A stretch of 64,000 nt of DNA, taken from Marinihelvus sp942491555 (lineage in GTDB: Bacteria; Pseudomonadota; Gammaproteobacteria; Xanthomonadales; SZUA-36). The stretch is from the NCBI GenBank assembly GCA_942491555.1, contig CALOBN010000005.1:1116001-1180000 (forward strand), in the 5' to 3' direction. The notes beneath the pieces are model-generated. The model ran no database searches and had not been told where the DNA came from. It saw nothing but the letters and a program-made list of their open reading frames with translations. Both the position numbers and the translations under genes were made by a program. How positions within the stretch are numbered: position 1 is the first letter of the stretch; each line of letters starts with the position of its first letter. Shown here in pieces: positions 17,565 through 26,246 of the stretch.

Positions 17565-18419
17565 TCAGGCGATGAGCGTGCCGGTGACGAGACTCTGGAC
17601 TTCGCCACCGATCCAGATTTCTCCGTCAGCCTCGGCCACGTGAACGCGGCCTGAGCGACCCAGGCATTGCCCCTGGTGGGCGAGGTAGGGGCCTTTTACG
17701 CGACCCGTTTGCAGCTGCCACTGCGCGGCGGAGGCATTAAAACTGCCGGTAACCGGATCTTCCAGCAGGTTACCGTGCGCATCGCTGAAAAACGTTCGCA
17801 CCTCATAGGCAAACTCGTGCCCGGGCGGGTAAGGGCCCAGCACGCCGATCTCCAGGCGTCGATGGTGGTGCCGCGCCGGCTGCAGGGCCAGGACCTCGCT
17901 GGCACTGGCGAGTTGCACCGCGATCCAGCCCGGCCCGTTGTCTGCCCAGACCATCTCTTCAATGTTTGAGGTGTCCAGATTCAATACACCGGAAATTTCC
18001 CGGTACAGGTCCTCATGGACCGGCCCGCTCTTAAGTAATGGCGGGGCCGCCAGGCTAAGCAGCTTGTCTTCGGCGCGGATCGGCAGCAGGCCCAGACCGC
18101 ACTCCTGGATGATGTCCTGATCCTTGGGTGCTCCGCCCTGGTCTAGCCATACCCGGCAACTGCCGAGGGTGGGATGACCGGCAAAGGGCAGTTCGCGCTC
18201 CAGGGTAAATATCCGCACCCGGTAGTCCGCCTGCGGGTCTTGCGGCGGCAGCAGGAAGGTGGTCTCAGACTGGTTAAACCAGCGGGTGATGCGCATCATG
18301 GCGTCTGTATCGAGACCTTCTGCATCAATCACGACGGGCAGGGGGTTGCCGGAAAAACGGGTCCGGGCAAAGACATCGACCATGGCAAAGCGGCGGATTT
18401 TGCTTAAGGTCTTGCTCAT
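17565..18419 (-). CDS. PhzF family isomerase/epimerase-like protein
   Basis: A 284-residue two-lobed protein of the PhzF/diaminopimelate-epimerase fold. Signatures are MVDVFARTRFSGNPLPVV near the N-terminus, with FSGNPL the PhzF hallmark, FAGHPTLGS near 76-84, and EDPVTGSFNASAAQW near 220. Biochemical role is unknown for most relatives; only PhzF itself is linked to phenazine synthesis and no other phz genes occur here. It is transcribed away from the carotenoid genes, with a 132-bp shared upstream region. Confidence 0.88.
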   Translation of the reverse strand: MSKTLSKIRRFAMVDVFARTRFSGNPLPVVIDAEGLDTDAMMRITRWFNQSETTFLLPPQDPQADYRVRIFTLERELPFAGHPTLGSCRVWLDQGGAPKDQDIIQECGLGLLPIRAEDKLLSLAAPPLLKSGPVHEDLYREISGVLNLDTSNIEEMVWADNGPGWIAVQLASASEVLALQPARHHHRRLEIGVLGPYPPGHEFAYEVRTFFSDAHGNLLEDPVTGSFNASAAQWQLQTGRVKGPYLAHQGQCLGRSGRVHVAEADGEIWIGGEVQSLVTGTLIA

Positions 18420-18551
18420 GATGGTGCTCCCGGAAACTGTGTAAGAAGTGTTGGGGGTGAGTAAATCGTATACTTTCCAACCCTGAACTTCCGCAATGAT
18501 GAAGCTGAACTTTATGGACTTCCCAAGCTTGCGTTTTCGCTCACAGCATTC

Positions 18552-20057
18552 ATGAGCAATTCATCGCCTTCGGTGGTTGTTATTGGCGCCGGCATGGGCG
18601 GGCTCGCTGCTGCTATCGACCTCGCCCGTAGCGGTGCCCGGGTGACCCTGTTGGAGGCTGCCGCCGCGCCCGGTGGCAAAGTGCGCACCCTGGATGTGGC
18701 CGGCCGCGCGATCGATTCCGGACCCACGGTTTTTACCATGCGCTGGGTGTTCGAATCCCTGTTCGCCGATGCCGGTGCGCAGCTGGGTGAACGGCTGAAT
18801 CTGTCCGAACTCGATGTGCTGGCCCGGCACGGGTGGCTGGATGGGAGTCGCCTGGACCTGTACAGCAATGTCGAGCAATCGGCGGTCGCCATCGAGTCGT
18901 TTGCCGGCAGTCGCGAAGCAGCGGCCTACCGGAACTTTGCACAACGATCTGAACAGATTTTCCAAACACTCGATCACACGTTCATGCGCCGTGAGAAACC
19001 CGGCATGATCGGCCTGGGCACCTCTCTGGGTGTTCGCGGTTTGCCACGCCTGGCAGCAACCAAGCCGTTTACGACCCTGTGGAAGGAGCTCGGCCGGCAG
19101 TTTCGCGACCCGCGCTTGCGCCAGCTGTTCGGTCGCTATGCCACCTATTGCGGGTCCTCACCACTGCAGGCACCGGCCACGCTGATGCTGATTGCGCATG
19201 CGGAGCGAGCCGGCGTTTGGGCGCTGGATGACGGTATGCAGCGTTTACCGGAGGCCATGGCTGAGCTGGCTGCGGCCGTGGGCGTGGAGCTGCGTTTTGA
19301 AAACGCCGCGATCGGAATTGACATGAAACAGGGCCGGGTAACGGCGGTACAGGGCGATGATGGCGAGCGCTGGCCCGCGGATGCGGTGGTCTTCAACGGT
19401 GACGTGGCGGCCCTTTCGCAGGGGCTGCTGGGGTCGTCAGCTGCGGCTGCGCTCCCGTCCCGCGAGCAAGAAGCGCGTTCCCTGTCGGCGGTCACCTGGA
19501 GTCTTGTGGGACGCCTGGAAGGCTTTCCTTTGCATCACCACACGGTGTTGTTTGGTGCGGACTACGAGGATGAATTTCGTGCGATCTTTGAGCGGAGTGA
19601 GCTGACTGCTGAGCCCACCTTGTATCTGTGTGCCCAGGACCGCGACGGGCAAGGAGCCAATGGTGAGGAGGAGCGGCTGTTTGTGCTGGTCAACGCGCCG
19701 CCCGGCCTGCGCACTGCAGAAGCCCTTGCGGCAGTTGAGGAGAAGGTGTTTGCCTTACTGCAGCGACACGGACTGCGGGTGAGCGATGTTGATGGGCGCT
19801 GCGAGCGAACCTCTCCGCAGGATTATGCGCAGCGCTTTCCGGGCAGCGGCGGAGCGATCTACGGTTGGCCCACACACGGCGCCATGGGTTCCTTCCAGCG
19901 TTCCGGTTCACGCGCGCAGATCGGCGGTTTGTATTTTGCCGGTGGTACCGTACACCCGGGGCCGGGGATTCCCATGGCGGCAATGTCCGGGCGCATCGCC
20001 GCGCAGGCTGTCGCGAAGGATCTGAAGCTGAGTATCGAGTCGAAGCCGTTGGCGTAA
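18552..20057 (+). CDS. CrtD/CrtI-type FAD-dependent carotenoid desaturase
   Basis: A 501-residue flavoprotein with the N-terminal dinucleotide motif VVVIGAGMGGLAAAIDLA and GGKVRTLDVAGRAIDSGPTVF, and the C-terminal FAD motif GLYFAGGTVHPGPGIPMAAMSG. The sequence SGPTVFTMRWVFESLFADAG and the overall pattern are closer to CrtD (hydroxyneurosporene/1-hydroxycarotenoid 3,4-desaturase) than to phytoene desaturase, but related squalene-derived carotenoid oxidases look similar. It would add a double bond or oxidise an acyclic carotenoid in the membrane. It converges on the bona fide CrtI gene with 52 bp between stops. Confidence 0.8.
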   Translation: MSNSSPSVVVIGAGMGGLAAAIDLARSGARVTLLEAAAAPGGKVRTLDVAGRAIDSGPTVFTMRWVFESLFADAGAQLGERLNLSELDVLARHGWLDGSRLDLYSNVEQSAVAIESFAGSREAAAYRNFAQRSEQIFQTLDHTFMRREKPGMIGLGTSLGVRGLPRLAATKPFTTLWKELGRQFRDPRLRQLFGRYATYCGSSPLQAPATLMLIAHAERAGVWALDDGMQRLPEAMAELAAAVGVELRFENAAIGIDMKQGRVTAVQGDDGERWPADAVVFNGDVAALSQGLLGSSAAAALPSREQEARSLSAVTWSLVGRLEGFPLHHHTVLFGADYEDEFRAIFERSELTAEPTLYLCAQDRDGQGANGEEERLFVLVNAPPGLRTAEALAAVEEKVFALLQRHGLRVSDVDGRCERTSPQDYAQRFPGSGGAIYGWPTHGAMGSFQRSGSRAQIGGLYFAGGTVHPGPGIPMAAMSGRIAAQAVAKDLKLSIESKPLA

Positions 20058-20109
20058 ACCCCCGGCGAATTCATATCGTGCGGGCCGGGTCAGGCAGATG
20101 GGAACCTGT

Positions 20110-21621
20110 TCAGGCCGGGTCCGGAACGACCTCATCCAGCACCTTGGCCGATGAAATCACGCCAGGCATCCCGGCGCCCGGATGCGTGCCCGCGCCAACC
20201 AGGTACAGACCTTTCACTTCTTCGCTGCGATTGTGCGGCCGGAACCAGGCGGTCTGCCACAACACCGGCTCAAGGCCGAAAGCAGCACCTTCCAGGGACA
20301 GCAGGCGGTCGCGGAAGTCGACCGGGGTGAGCAGGTGGGAGGTGACAATATTTTCCTCCAGGCCTGGCAATACCGTGGCGTCCAGGGCGCGGGCAATGGC
20401 GGCCCGGTACTTCTCGGACTCGGTTTCCCAGTTGGTCGAGCCCTGCATATTGGGTACCGGCGACAGAACGTAGAAGGCATCGCAACCCGGCGGCGCCAGG
20501 GACGGGTCGGTGGCGGTCGGCCGGTGCAGATACAGACTGAAATCTTCTGCCAGAACCTTCTTGTCGAAGATATCCGCGAGCAATTCCTTGTAGCGATCGC
20601 CGAGCATGATCATGTGGTGGGGCACATCCGGATACTGCTTGTTCGTGCCGAAGTACCAGACAAAAAGACTCATTGAATAGCGCGAGCGTTCCAGTTTCTT
20701 GTTGGTCCAGCGTTTGCGGTATTTTTCCGGCAGCAGTTTGCGGTAGGTAAACGCCGAATCGGCATTGGACACCACGACATCCGCGTGCAGGGTTTCGCCG
20801 CTGGCCAGGGTGACACCCCGGGCCTGTCCATCGGTGACCAGGATTTCCCTGACTTCCTCGCCAAGCCGGATGGTGCCGCCCTGGCTTTCGATCAGGCCCG
20901 TCATGCCGTTGACAATGGCGCCGGTTCCACCCATCGCGAAATGCACGCCATGCAAGCGCTCGAGCTGACCGATCAGGGTGTAGATGGCGGTCGTGGTAAA
21001 CGGGTTACCGCCGATCAACAGGGGATGAAAGCTGAACGCCTGGCGCAATTTCGGATGCTTGATGTAGCGCGAAACCAGGGAATAAACCGAACGGTAGAAC
21101 TGGCCGCGAATCAACTCCGGAAGGGTCTTGATCATCTTCGGAATCGTGTCGAAGGACACCGTCAACAACTTGTCAAAGCCAATGTCATACAGTAGCGCTG
21201 ATGCTTCCAGTAATTTTGTATAGCCCGCGACATCATCCGGATTGAATTTGGAAATTTCTGCCTTCATCGCGGCATCGTCGCCGCAGTAGTCGAAGTACTC
21301 GCCATCGGCAAACAGGATGCGGTAATAGGGGTTCATGGGCACCAGTTTGACGTCATCGGACATCGTGCGGCCGCACAATTCCCAGAGTTCCTCAAGCAGG
21401 AATGGCGCTGTCACGATGGTTGGTCCGGCGTCAAACACGAACCCGTCCTGTTCATACACGTAGGCACGACCGCCCGGCTTGTCGAGTTTATCCACCAGGG
21501 TGACATCGTAGCCGCGCGCTCCCAGACGAATGGCGGCTGCCAGTCCGCCGAAGCCCGCGCCGATCACCACTGCCTTGTTTGCCGGAGCCCTGCCTGCCAG
21601 TGCCTTGTTTGATGTGCTCAT
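20110..21621 (-). CDS. crtI: phytoene desaturase CrtI
   Basis: A 503-residue CrtI-type desaturase. N-terminal FAD motif AVVIGAGFGGLAAAIRLGARG with GGRAYVYEQDGFVFDAGPT, the family stretch HPKLRQAFSFHPLLIGGNPF near 215, MGGTGAIVNGM near 255, and the C-terminal GLYLVGAGTHPGAGMPGVISSAK. It turns phytoene into neurosporene or lycopene; the number of steps cannot be told from sequence. No crtB or crtE is in the window, so the early pathway must be elsewhere. Its ATG overlaps the stop of the upstream small membrane gene as ATGA. Confidence 0.93.
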   Translation of the reverse strand: MSTSNKALAGRAPANKAVVIGAGFGGLAAAIRLGARGYDVTLVDKLDKPGGRAYVYEQDGFVFDAGPTIVTAPFLLEELWELCGRTMSDDVKLVPMNPYYRILFADGEYFDYCGDDAAMKAEISKFNPDDVAGYTKLLEASALLYDIGFDKLLTVSFDTIPKMIKTLPELIRGQFYRSVYSLVSRYIKHPKLRQAFSFHPLLIGGNPFTTTAIYTLIGQLERLHGVHFAMGGTGAIVNGMTGLIESQGGTIRLGEEVREILVTDGQARGVTLASGETLHADVVVSNADSAFTYRKLLPEKYRKRWTNKKLERSRYSMSLFVWYFGTNKQYPDVPHHMIMLGDRYKELLADIFDKKVLAEDFSLYLHRPTATDPSLAPPGCDAFYVLSPVPNMQGSTNWETESEKYRAAIARALDATVLPGLEENIVTSHLLTPVDFRDRLLSLEGAAFGLEPVLWQTAWFRPHNRSEEVKGLYLVGAGTHPGAGMPGVISSAKVLDEVVPDPA

Positions 21622-21923
21622 GGGGCGACTCCTTCAAGTACCCTGGGGGCTTCCCGCCAGCGCATGACCAGGTCAGTGACATGGAAAAACAGCGAGGCGA
21701 GCAGGGCGGCGGCCAGCAGCGGCCAGGATGCCCCGGTCAGGACAGCCTTGAGGGCGAGCATCAGGCTGCCGCCGGCACCGGCATTGGTGATAATGGCCAA
21801 TACCGTGGGGCCACGACCGGTGCTGCGCCGGCGCCAGACCAGCCACAGCGTTTCGATGGTGAGGAAAACGAGCATGATATCGATGATCCGGCCCGAGGTA
21901 ATCAGGTGTTCAAAAAGCGCCAT
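21618..21923 (-). CDS. small membrane protein coupled to crtI, unknown function
   Basis: A 101-residue protein with three predicted membrane spans: about 13-30 (IIDIMLVFLTIETLWLVW), 38-62 and 66-89. An Arg-rich cytoplasmic loop (WRRRSTGR) follows span one. I do not recognise a named family. It overlaps crtI by 4 nt and is the first gene of that two-gene operon, so a role in anchoring or in carotenoid membrane handling is plausible but not shown. Confidence 0.65.
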   Translation of the reverse strand: MALFEHLITSGRIIDIMLVFLTIETLWLVWRRRSTGRGPTVLAIITNAGAGGSLMLALKAVLTGASWPLLAAALLASLFFHVTDLVMRWREAPRVLEGVAP

Positions 21924-21952
21924 GAGTTTGGTTCCGACCTCTGTGTTGCTGT

Positions 21953-21990
21953 GGTGACCAGGGCGGTCACCTGTTTGTCGATTGACAGGC
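21953..21990. promoter_or_regulatory. paired inverted repeats between crtI operon and ATP-grasp gene
   Basis: GGTGACCAGGGCGGTCACC (21953-21971) has perfect 7-bp arms with a 5-bp spacer. Directly beside it lies a second dyad, CCTGT...ACAGG enclosing TGTC-GATT-GACA (about 21970-21989). TTGACA inside the second dyad (21982-21987) could be a -35 for the rightward gene, though I see no -10 at the right distance. Placement between divergent genes fits an operator that controls both. Confidence 0.4.
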
Positions 21991-22073
21991 GCAGATTATC
22001 ATAGGGCCATGAAACTGTGCTTCACCTTGAGTGTTTTTTGCCTGCCTTGCCGCGTTTGCAGGAATAACAGCCT

Positions 22074-23219
22074 TTGAGCGGCGCGCTGGTGACCCTGGGG
22101 CGCCTGCCCAAGGGGCTCGAGTTGGCACGCGCTCTGAGCGCTGCCGGCTGCCGCGTGGTGATTGCAGAGCCATGGGCCTGGCATCTCAGCCGGCTGTCCA
22201 GATCGGTGGCAGCATCGCTTCAAGTACGCCCGCCAAATCCTGACCCGGAGGCCTACCTGGAGGACCTTTGTGCGGTCATGAGGGAGGAAAATCTCGACCT
22301 GCTGGTGCCCGTTTCGGAAGAGGTGATGCACGTGTCGGCACTGCATGGCCGGGTGCCGGACAGCACGCGGTTGTTTGTGCCCGCCCCCGAACGACTGCTG
22401 GCGCTGCACGACAAACTCGCTTTCAACCGCCTGGCGGCCGGATTGGGTTTGCCGGTACCAGAAACCCATGCGCTGGACAGCGAGGCTGCCCGGGCCTTCG
22501 CCGGTCGTGAGGACTTTATCGTCAAGCCATCTTTGTCCTCAGCGGGTAAAGGACTGACGCGACACAGTGCCGGCGCCGGTCTGCCCGGCCTTGATGAGCC
22601 GGGCATCGTGCAGGCGTATTTGCCGGGGGAAGAGCTGAGCAGCTTTTCTGTGTGTGATCAGGGCAGGGTGATTGGTACCGTGGTTTACCAGGGGCGGATC
22701 ATATCGGGCACCGTGGCCGTATGTTTCGAGGTGATAACAGCTCCGGAGCCCGCGCTGCTGGAGTGGATTGAAGGCTTTGTGGCCGGTACCGGCCATAGCG
22801 GTTTTGTATCATTTGATTTTCGCCGGGATGCCCTTGGCACCTTGCTGCCCATGGAGTGCAATCCGCGTACCACCAGTGGCATACATTTCGTAGAGCCACA
22901 GGACCTGGCCCGCGCCATGCTTGAGCCGGACGCGCCGAACCCTTTCCGCTTGCGTGAAGAGCGGGTTCTCCAGCAATTCTATCCGGCACTGACCGAGACC
23001 CAGGGCGCCTTCTTTAAAGGTCGTCCCTGGCGCGGCAACCTTCAGTATCTGTTTGGCTGTCGTGATGTGTGTTGGGCGCGGTCGGACCCCTGGCCGTTTC
23101 TGCTGCTGCCGGTTGCCTCCTGGGAAATTCTGCGCCGCACCCTGCTGCGTGGCCAGTCATTCGGCGAGGCCACCACCGAGGACATCGGCTGGTATCAGCC
23201 CCATGAGCAAGCGTTGTGA
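22074..23219 (+). CDS. ATP-grasp ligase family protein in carotenoid locus
   Basis: A 381-residue ATP-grasp protein. The pre-grasp domain is about 1-95 and the ATP-grasp core about 100-300. Visible are the phosphate/adenine-binding stretch FIVKPSLSSAGKGL near 150 and the metal-binding MECNPRTTSGIHF near 265. ATP-grasp enzymes join a carboxylate to an amine or thiol through an acyl phosphate. The last 80 residues (KGRPWRGNLQYLFG onward) are aromatic-rich and may contact a membrane or lipid substrate. TTG start with AGGA 10 nt upstream. Its stop directly abuts the stop of the convergent P450. Substrate unknown; a carboxylated carotenoid is my hypothesis. Confidence 0.8.
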   Translation: MSGALVTLGRLPKGLELARALSAAGCRVVIAEPWAWHLSRLSRSVAASLQVRPPNPDPEAYLEDLCAVMREENLDLLVPVSEEVMHVSALHGRVPDSTRLFVPAPERLLALHDKLAFNRLAAGLGLPVPETHALDSEAARAFAGREDFIVKPSLSSAGKGLTRHSAGAGLPGLDEPGIVQAYLPGEELSSFSVCDQGRVIGTVVYQGRIISGTVAVCFEVITAPEPALLEWIEGFVAGTGHSGFVSFDFRRDALGTLLPMECNPRTTSGIHFVEPQDLARAMLEPDAPNPFRLREERVLQQFYPALTETQGAFFKGRPWRGNLQYLFGCRDVCWARSDPWPFLLLPVASWEILRRTLLRGQSFGEATTEDIGWYQPHEQAL

Positions 23220-24644
23220 TTATCGCGTACGCCGCCGCACGCGCACCATGATCTGGTTCACCGGCCTGGTTGTCAGGCGCGCCACCGGCCGCACACCAGC
23301 CGGATTGATAACTTCAAAATCATAACGGCGGGTGAGCCGCGCGATAATCAGATTGGCCTCGGTCTGGGCAAAACCCGCGCCCACGCAGGTCCGCGGTCCC
23401 ATGCCGAAGGGTAGGTAGCTCCCGGGTGCGATGTCTTTCTCCCGCTCCGGTGAGAAGCGTCCGGGATCAAAAACCTCCGGCCGGTCCCATAGCAACTGGC
23501 TGCGGTGCGTGGCCCATGGCGAGATCATGATCATGGCGCCCTTGCGGATACGCGTATTGCCGATGGTTACCGGCTCCATGGCCACCCTCGGGATAAAGGT
23601 GATTGGCGGATAAAGCCGCAGCGTTTCGCGAAACACGCTGCGTACATAAGGCAGCTGGCGCGCGGTCTCAAAGGCAATGGCGCCGTCACCGGACTGTTCA
23701 TCGACCTCCTGGCGGACCTGGTCGCGCACTTCCGGCCGCACGGCAAGAATGAAAAACAGCCAGGTTAGTGCACTGGCGGTGGTTTCATGGCCGGCAAGAA
23801 ACATCACGCCAAGCTCATCCACCAGTTCCTTGCGGTTAAAGGGGCAGCCGGTTGCCTGGTCCCGCGCTGCGATGCAGGCCGAGGCAATGTCGTTAAAGCT
23901 GCCCGTATCGTCCTCCAGGTGGGTGTCGATGAGTTTGCCGAGGTGTTCGCGAATGCGCTCGCAGGCACGCAGCACCGGCTCGTGCTGGGGTATTTTCTTA
24001 AACGGCGGATCAAAGATCAGTGCCTTGAGCTCAACATGCGCCACGCTGCGCTCAAACACTTCAAAATCGTCAAAAACCTCCTGCGCCACCCTGGACTGCA
24101 GCGAGGTGGAAAAAACGGTCCGGCAGATAATATCCGCTGTCAGATGACTCATGGCCTGGTCGAGGGAAAATGGCTCGCCGGACTCGGCCAGGGCATCCAG
24201 GTGCTGTTCGTAGTCATCAACCGCCGCCGACATGGAGATGAACGCGCGGTTTAAGCGAATGTGGGTAAAGGCCGGATCAATCATGGCCCTTTGTCGCTTC
24301 CACTGCGCACCACTGCAGACAAAGATCGACTCGCCGACCAGCGGTTCCAGGGCGCCGACCATCAGGTCATTTTTTGGATAGATTCCCGAAGGATCAGTCA
24401 TCACATCGCGGATAAGTTCCGGCTGGTTGATCAGCCAGATTGAGCGCCGGGAATAACCCAGGGGTGTCACCGGTTTGCGGTAAGCCGCCGCCGGCAGCAG
24501 GCTGAGCAGATTGCCCTCGCGCTGCCAGGCCGTCCGCATGAGGGCCGCAATCGGCCACAGCGGGCGCGGGCGCGGTGGCACATAGGCGCCGGCCAGGTCC
24601 TGGCTGTCGCTCATTCTGTTACTGGCTTTGCTGCGTTGGGCCAA
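23220..24644 (-). CDS. cytochrome P450
   Basis: A 474-residue P450 with the oxygen-binding I-helix motif AGHETTAS, the K-helix ETLR (ExxR) and the heme loop FGMGPRTCVGAG with Cys420 as heme ligand. The N-terminus (PRPRPLWPIAALMRTAWQREGNLLSLLP) resembles bacterial CYPs related to fatty-acid or carotenoid hydroxylases; there is no signal anchor or fused reductase. TTG start at 24644 has GGGAGG close by; an ATG at 24614 is possible. Redox partners are not nearby. In this locus it may hydroxylate or carboxylate a carotenoid end group, which is inference. Confidence 0.93.
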   Translation of the reverse strand: MAQRSKASNRMSDSQDLAGAYVPPRPRPLWPIAALMRTAWQREGNLLSLLPAAAYRKPVTPLGYSRRSIWLINQPELIRDVMTDPSGIYPKNDLMVGALEPLVGESIFVCSGAQWKRQRAMIDPAFTHIRLNRAFISMSAAVDDYEQHLDALAESGEPFSLDQAMSHLTADIICRTVFSTSLQSRVAQEVFDDFEVFERSVAHVELKALIFDPPFKKIPQHEPVLRACERIREHLGKLIDTHLEDDTGSFNDIASACIAARDQATGCPFNRKELVDELGVMFLAGHETTASALTWLFFILAVRPEVRDQVRQEVDEQSGDGAIAFETARQLPYVRSVFRETLRLYPPITFIPRVAMEPVTIGNTRIRKGAMIMISPWATHRSQLLWDRPEVFDPGRFSPEREKDIAPGSYLPFGMGPRTCVGAGFAQTEANLIIARLTRRYDFEVINPAGVRPVARLTTRPVNQIMVRVRRRTR

Positions 24645-24755
24645 GCGGCCTCCCTGGTCGTTGAATGCTTCCGCTGCGCAGTGGTGGCCGGAAGTGCAGC
24701 AAGGGTATTATGTGTGCGATTCGGCGGCAACGCCGGGCTGCAGGAGTGTCTCGTC

Positions 24756-25541
24756 TTGGCGCTGTTTCATGAATATGTCTGGCCTTTTCACGCGGTGGTG
24801 ATTGCGCACATCGTGACCGGTAGTGTCGGCCTCGTGGCCTTTTGGGTGCCGGTTCTGGCAAAGAAGGGCGGTCGCTCACATCGTTCCTGGGGCAAAGTTT
24901 TTACCCTGTCCATGCTGGTGACGGGCAGTATTGCCGTGGTGATTTCCAGCATGACGATTCATGATCCGGTGGGTACGCATCCGGGTCTGGATTTCCCGGC
25001 GCCGCTGATTACCGGTGTTTTTGGCTGGATGATGCTGTATCTGGCCATTCTGACGGTAAACCTGGCCTGGTATGGCTGGGAGTGTATCCAGCACCGCCGG
25101 GCACATTCCCGCCATCGCGGCCTGATCAATCTTTTGTCCCAGGCCGTGCTGTTTATCGCCGCGGCCAATTGTCTCTGGCAAGGTTGGCAGTTGCGTGATT
25201 ACTTCGTTCAGGAGGGCCGCGTGGAACCCTTGCTGATCATGGGTATCTCGATGGTGGGTTTTGCCACGGTGGGAACCAACTTGTGGTTTATGCTGCGGCG
25301 TGACCCCGGGCCCCTGGACTGGTTGAAGGAACACCTCAAGGGGCTGGTGGGAGCGGGCATTTCTGTGTACACCGCGTTTCTGGCTTTCGGGGCGGTCCGG
25401 TTTATTCCTGAGCTGGCCTTGAACCCGGGATTGTGGGCCGTACCGCTGGTCACCGGGCTGACCATTATTCTCTATCACTGGCGCAAGATCTGGGCGCAGG
25501 AGGCGCGTGTGGCAAGCGCAGGCGCCGGCTCAAGAGACTAG
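24756..25541 (+). CDS. DUF2306-like multi-pass membrane protein
   Basis: I place the start at TTG 24756, with AGGAG 9 nt upstream, giving 261 residues; the frame is open upstream but that part overlaps the P450 start and lacks coding character. About seven membrane spans are visible. The N-terminal FHAVVIAHIVTGSVGLVAFW and GGRSHRSWGKVFTLSMLVTG follow the DUF2306 pattern of a His, a Gly-rich span and an HR..G motif. The function of the family is unknown. It is divergent from the P450 with a 111-bp shared region. Confidence 0.65.
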   Translation: MALFHEYVWPFHAVVIAHIVTGSVGLVAFWVPVLAKKGGRSHRSWGKVFTLSMLVTGSIAVVISSMTIHDPVGTHPGLDFPAPLITGVFGWMMLYLAILTVNLAWYGWECIQHRRAHSRHRGLINLLSQAVLFIAAANCLWQGWQLRDYFVQEGRVEPLLIMGISMVGFATVGTNLWFMLRRDPGPLDWLKEHLKGLVGAGISVYTAFLAFGAVRFIPELALNPGLWAVPLVTGLTIILYHWRKIWAQEARVASAGAGSRD

Positions 25542-25679
25542 CCCAACAGCGGAACAAGCCCGGAGTCACCCATTGCGGGCTGGTTCAATGAACGGCGGGC
25601 AATTCGCCGAAGCCTGATTTCTGATCTTCGGTGTTGTTGTGACCTGACGCATGCCAGCAGGCGATTGCGGAGTTTTCGC

Positions 25680-26117
25680 TTACGGGCAGTCACCGATGCG
25701 CTCACCTGCGATATCAATCCGGATCGTGGTTGGACCCATGGGACCGTCCATTTCTCCGGTAATGCGGCCGCTCATGCTGTCGCCTGCAAAATTCATTGAC
25801 ATGTTGAGGGTCAACTCACCCATCTCCGGTTGGTTACAAACCATGTTGAAGTCAGCACCATCGCTGCGAATGTCCTCTGAAATGAGGGAGCAGTCCTCCA
25901 TTTCCGACATGAAAGCGCGGCCTTCCTCGAAGTCCTCTTTGGTCACGCAGTCCACCGAAGAGACCGTGTTGGGTGGCATGCTGAACTGGGCCATTTCAAT
26001 GGTCGTTGTACTTCTGTTCTCCCACTGGCCAAAATTGATATCCGGTTCGACCTCCGCCCCGGCTATGGTGCTAAATATCAGTGCAATGGCAACCGCCGCG
26101 TAATGTGAAAACTTCAT
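25680..26117 (-). CDS. secreted DUF3617-family protein
   Basis: A 145-residue protein with a signal peptide (MKFSHYAAVAIALIFSTIAGA). The mature part fits DUF3617: GQWENRSTTTIEM at the front, a Cys in SVDCVTKEDF, then CSL, VCNQP and a final DCP. The four cysteines could form two disulfides. Many proteobacteria carry several such periplasmic proteins of unknown function. It is monocistronic; a palindrome 47 bp upstream may regulate it. Confidence 0.75.
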   Translation of the reverse strand: MKFSHYAAVAIALIFSTIAGAEVEPDINFGQWENRSTTTIEMAQFSMPPNTVSSVDCVTKEDFEEGRAFMSEMEDCSLISEDIRSDGADFNMVCNQPEMGELTLNMSMNFAGDSMSGRITGEMDGPMGPTTIRIDIAGERIGDCP

Positions 26118-26163
26118 TTTGTTTTACCCCCCGCCAGGTAATTAGCGAAAATGCCTCTCTATT

Positions 26164-26176
26164 GTTACCCGGTAAC
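26164..26176. promoter_or_regulatory. 13-bp perfect palindrome upstream of the DUF3617 gene
   Basis: GTTACCCGGTAAC has 6-bp arms around a central C. It lies in the 129-bp gap between the DUF3617 start and the PepSY stop, at a distance typical of an operator. No factor can be assigned. Confidence 0.3.
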
Positions 26177-26246
26177 CCCAATTATTGCCAATGGCACGGC
26201 GATGCCCGGTTAAACCTGGTTTGCATGCTTACTGCTTTTGGCCGGA

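Noticed and set aside
18552..21923. Photosynthesis gene cluster
   Set aside because: crtD- and crtI-like genes alone; no bch, puf or crtC/crtF in the window.
24636..24755. N-terminal 40 residues of the DUF2306-like protein
   Set aside because: No similarity and overlaps the P450 start; TTG 24756 has a good AGGAG site.
25560..25600. AGCCCG...CGGGCT inverted repeat as a terminator after the DUF2306-like gene
   Set aside because: 13-nt loop and no T-run; too weak to call.
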